A DNA stretch of 8,093 nucleotides from an uncultured Eggerthellaceae bacterium (GTDB taxonomy: Bacteria; Actinomycetota; Coriobacteriia; Coriobacteriales; Eggerthellaceae), in NCBI GenBank assembly GCA_946631805.1, contig CAMPAJ010000070.1, positions 1 to 8,093 of the forward strand. The letters are read 5' to 3'. The position numbers and the translations under genes are program-made. Positions 5,896 through 8,093 of this stretch are shown piece by piece; the first letter of the stretch is position 1, and the number at the start of each line of letters is the position of its first letter. The notes beneath the pieces are model-generated. The model was not told where the DNA came from. It was given only the letters and a program-made list of their open reading frames with translations, and searched no databases.

Positions 5896-5917
5896 ACTGC
5901 GAGTGTTCGGGCGGCAA
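5888..5917 (-). promoter_or_regulatory. Possible overlapping promoter for nth
   Basis: On the minus strand TTGCCG (5917-5912) and TATACT (5893-5888) are separated by 18 bp, so a divergent promoter may overlap the thioesterase promoter. The nth leader would then be about 185 nt, which is long, and no closer sigma-70-type promoter was seen between 5711 and 5880. The remaining 5711-5868 stretch holds no convincing gene or signal. Confidence 0.3.
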
Positions 5918-5955
5918 CCGAATCATAGTAGGGCTTTTTTCGAAGGGAGAACGAC

Positions 5956-6687
5956 GTGGCGCTGGAAATGACGAGGGATTACCGACTTCGCTGGATGGAT
6001 TTTGATCGGTATGGTCGTATGCAGCCCGCTGCCGTGCTCGACATCTTCCAGGACATGACGACGCTTCATGCCGAGGAAATCGGCATCGGGCGCGATGTCA
6101 TGCTCGAGGCGGGCGTCATCTGGGTCGTTGTTCGCACGAAGCTGCAGATGGTCAAGGAGCCCGAGCATTTCCAGGTCGTGAGCGTGCGCACGTGGCCCCA
6201 TTCGCTTTCGCGCTTCTCGTTCATCCGCGATTTCACGATGCATGACGAGAACGGCGATTTGGTGGCGCAGGCGTCGCAGGAATGGGTCCTCATGGATGTG
6301 AACACGCGCAAGTTCGCCTCTGCGAAGGACTTCTACCAGGGGGATGACGATTTTAGCGAGGATCGCGTCTTTGCGAAGAAGGCCCGCAAGATCCCGAATT
6401 TCGAGGAGGGGAACCTGCCCGTCGCCACGATCGTGCCCAGCTATGCCGACATCGACCTGAACGGGCATGTGAACAACGCGAAGTACGCGAACTTCATAGT
6501 CAACGCGCTCAATCCCGGGCCCGAGGGCGCCATCGACACCCTGCAGATCGACTACCGCTACGAGGCGCTTCCGGGCGAGCCGCTTGCCGTGCATGCGCTT
6601 TCGCAGCCCGAAGAGGGGCGCGTGCTGCTCAAGGGACTGGCCGAGGACGGCACCGTCGTGTTCGGCGGCCTGATTGAGTTAAAGTAG
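5956..6687 (+). CDS. Acyl-ACP thioesterase (FatA/FatB-like, double hot-dog fold)
   Basis: Hydrolyses fatty acyl groups from acyl carrier protein in the cytosol, releasing free fatty acids and ending chain elongation. At 243 residues it has the size of bacterial acyl-ACP thioesterases. The first hot-dog domain spans about 4-125, with MDFDRYGRMQPAAVLDIFQD at 14-33 and RTWPHSLSRFSFIRDF at 78-93. The second spans about 155-243 and holds the catalytic D-x-N-x-H pattern in ADIDLNGHVNNAKY (164-177): Asp167, Asn169 and His171. Start GTG 5956 follows GAAGGGAG (5942-5949) by 6 nt. It is a single gene with its own promoter, divergent from nth and convergent with the FtsX-type permease. Chain-length preference and whether it serves lipid turnover or fatty acid release cannot be read from the sequence. 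Confidence 0.92.
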   Translation: MALEMTRDYRLRWMDFDRYGRMQPAAVLDIFQDMTTLHAEEIGIGRDVMLEAGVIWVVVRTKLQMVKEPEHFQVVSVRTWPHSLSRFSFIRDFTMHDENGDLVAQASQEWVLMDVNTRKFASAKDFYQGDDDFSEDRVFAKKARKIPNFEEGNLPVATIVPSYADIDLNGHVNNAKYANFIVNALNPGPEGAIDTLQIDYRYEALPGEPLAVHALSQPEEGRVLLKGLAEDGTVVFGGLIELK

Positions 6688-6743
6688 AGCCGTTTAGATA
6701 GCGCCCTGATGCCTGTCTTTCAAATTGCTGTCCAGCCCCAGTA

Positions 6744-6856
6744 GCCCCGTTCAGGAGGGCGATGGGGCCGTGAGCGATTCTGCAGCCACTGTTCCTGTCA
6801 TCCAATTAGGTTAGGCGAAGCCAAGCGAACGGCCCCATCGCCCTCCTGAACGGGGC
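6744..6856. repeat. Long perfect inverted repeat (28-bp arms, 57-nt loop), REPIN-like
   Basis: The arm at 6744-6771 is the exact reverse complement of 6829-6856. Each arm also has its own short GCCCC...GGGGC dyad with a 15-nt loop containing GTTCAGGAGGGCGAT. The 57-nt loop (6772-6828) shows no open reading frame or clear signal. It sits between the convergent stop codons of the thioesterase (6687) and the permease (6879). No T tract follows on either strand, so it is not a standard terminator. The arrangement of two inverted units, 113 bp in all, matches what is known of REP doublets; a small non-autonomous mobile element is the alternative. No target-site duplication was recognised. Confidence 0.88.
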
Positions 6857-6878
6857 GGACGAGCGAGGAACCGCGTTG

Positions 6879-8093
6879 CTACTCGACTGACTTGAGCGAT
6901 TCCACCATGTTGACGCTGGTGAGCTTGCCGCGCATAGCAAAGGCGACGATCGCGGTGAACACGATGGTAAGCACGAACGACAGCGCGAAGCTCGCGGGCT
7001 CGATGGTGCGGCCGAACATCATGTTGGCGGTTTCGGCGGCCTGGGCGATGTAGAACGTCAACGGGACGCCCAGCACGCAGCCGATGAGGGCGCCGATGAG
7101 CGACATGATTCCGATTTCGCGGAAAATATAGGTGTTGACTTCGCCTTTCGTGAATCCGAGGACTTTGAGCGTCGCGATTTCGCGAACGCGCTCCGCGATG
7201 TTGATGTTCGTCAGGTTGTACAGGACGACAAACGCGAGCGCGGCCGAGAGCCCCATGATGACGTAGATGAGCTTGTTCATGACGTCGAGCATGCCCTCGT
7301 ACGTCGTGATCTTGTCCGAAACGAAGCTCACCGTGTTCACGCCGTCGAGCCCAAGCAGCGCATCGCTGAACGCGGCGGCGTCCGCATCGGGCGCTAGCTT
7401 GGCGTACACCATGTTGACGGGCGGTTCCTCCCCGAAAGCGGCGCGGTAGTCCTCGGGGAGCAGGTAGGCGAAATGCCCCAGGTAGTTCTCGATGATGCCG
7501 CCTACCTTGAAGCGGCGGCCCGAGCCCGTCTTGTCGCCTACGTCGTTCTCGTCGAACAGCCTCACGTCGTCGCCAGCTTTGGCGCCGAGCGTTTCGGCCG
7601 CCTTCTCGGTAAGGAGGATGCTACCGGGCTCCAGCTCGATCGGCTCGGCCGTCGCGCGGTCGCGCAGCGTCACGAAATCGGGAAGCTGCTCGGGATCGGA
7701 AGGCACGACGACCTCGATGCGCAAGTCGTCGTCGGCTCCCTCGGCTATGAAGTTGAACACCGCCGATTCCAGGAACCCGTCGGCGCCGGTGCGCTCGAGC
7801 TCGTCCACGAGCTTATCGTGCTGGGCTTTTGTCATGTCTTCCTCGATGCGCACCGCGGCATCGTAGTTCACGAGCGTCTGGTACTGGTTGCTCACGATGC
7901 CCCCGATGGCGTCGCGCAGCCCGAACCCGACCATGAGCAGCGCTGTGCAGCCCGCCACGCCGATGACGGCCATGAAGAACCGGCGCTTGTAGCGCAGCAG
8001 GTTGCGCGCCGTGACCTTTTGCGAGAACGACATGTGCTGCCACAGCGGCGTGATGCGCTCGAGGAAGATGCGCTTGCCCGCACGCGGCACGCG
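6879..8093 (-). CDS. FtsX-like ABC transporter permease, C-terminal 404 residues (5' end outside window)
   Basis: Membrane subunit of a MacB/LolC-type ABC system that couples cytoplasmic ATP hydrolysis to work at or outside the membrane. The frame is open to the window edge; the GTG at 8090 is probably an internal valine. Numbered from that codon, a basic stretch NLLRYKRRFF (30-39) leads into a membrane segment at about 38-58, then an extracytoplasmic domain of about 205 residues, then membrane segments near 272-293, 324-348 and 366-387. The cytoplasmic loop NINIAERVREIATLKVLGFT (295-314) matches the FtsX-family coupling motif ERxREIxxLKxLG. Four segments with a MacB-like domain make up one complete FtsX module; a preceding module is likely, because related high-GC Gram-positive permeases are often about 1000 residues long with two such modules. 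No ATPase gene lies on this side, so its partner should lie upstream of the gene, beyond the window. The substrate is unknown. Confidence 0.9.
   Translation of the reverse strand, partial: RVPRAGKRIFLERITPLWQHMSFSQKVTARNLLRYKRRFFMAVIGVAGCTALLMVGFGLRDAIGGIVSNQYQTLVNYDAAVRIEEDMTKAQHDKLVDELERTGADGFLESAVFNFIAEGADDDLRIEVVVPSDPEQLPDFVTLRDRATAEPIELEPGSILLTEKAAETLGAKAGDDVRLFDENDVGDKTGSGRRFKVGGIIENYLGHFAYLLPEDYRAAFGEEPPVNMVYAKLAPDADAAAFSDALLGLDGVNTVSFVSDKITTYEGMLDVMNKLIYVIMGLSAALAFVVLYNLTNINIAERVREIATLKVLGFTKGEVNTYIFREIGIMSLIGALIGCVLGVPLTFYIAQAAETANMMFGRTIEPASFALSFVLTIVFTAIVAFAMRGKLTSVNMVESLKSVE

Noticed and set aside
5923..6594. A 223-codon minus-strand frame over the thioesterase
   Set aside because: It is antisense to a gene with intact D-x-N-x-H catalytic residues and its own promoter and ribosome binding site.
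6744..6856. A standard Rho-independent terminator
   Set aside because: The 57-nt loop and lack of a T run on both strands do not fit, despite the strong stem.

Overview
The window is a GC-rich, gene-dense bacterial chromosomal segment. The gene set and coding style (GTG and TTG starts, strong GGAGG-type ribosome binding sites, a large FtsX-type permease, a bacterial acyl-ACP thioesterase) suggest a high-GC Gram-positive of the Coriobacteriia/Eggerthellaceae type. That placement is inference from recognised protein style, not from a search. No rRNA, tRNA, CRISPR array, prophage or complete insertion sequence was seen.

Layout. (1) 1-890 (+): the 3' part of a histidyl-tRNA synthetase gene with an unusually short C-terminal domain. 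(2) 891-1016: a short regulatory gap with an extended -10 candidate and a strong ribosome binding site. (3) 1017-3122 (+): a 701-residue protein with a helical TPR-like N-terminus, a long Ala/Glu/Gln/Gly-rich linker, and a C-terminal domain that reads as an AAA+ ATPase fold but lacks a P-loop. (4) 3210-4145 (+): a MutY-like adenine DNA glycosylase of the class without an iron-sulfur cluster, beginning at TTG in the same frame as the preceding gene. (5) 4146-4322: a leader able to form competing hairpins, followed by mntP (4323-4886, +), a manganese exporter. (6) 4886-5029: two long near-identical palindromes between convergent genes. (7) 5044-5697 (-): nth, endonuclease III with a complete iron-sulfur motif. 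(8) 5698-5955: a divergent promoter region. (9) 5956-6687 (+): acyl-ACP thioesterase. (10) 6744-6856: a perfect 28-bp inverted repeat around a 57-nt loop, again between convergent genes. (11) 6879-8093 (-): the C-terminal portion of a large FtsX-like ABC transporter permease, cut by the window edge.

Working together: the centre (3210-5697) joins two base-excision-repair glycosylases (MutY-like and Nth) with a manganese exporter, a combination that fits protection against oxidative DNA damage, though they are not one operon. The flanking genes are ordinary housekeeping or envelope functions. The least explained items are the AAA+-like pseudo-ATPase with its disordered linker and the two unrelated families of long dyad repeats that occupy the two convergent gene junctions.
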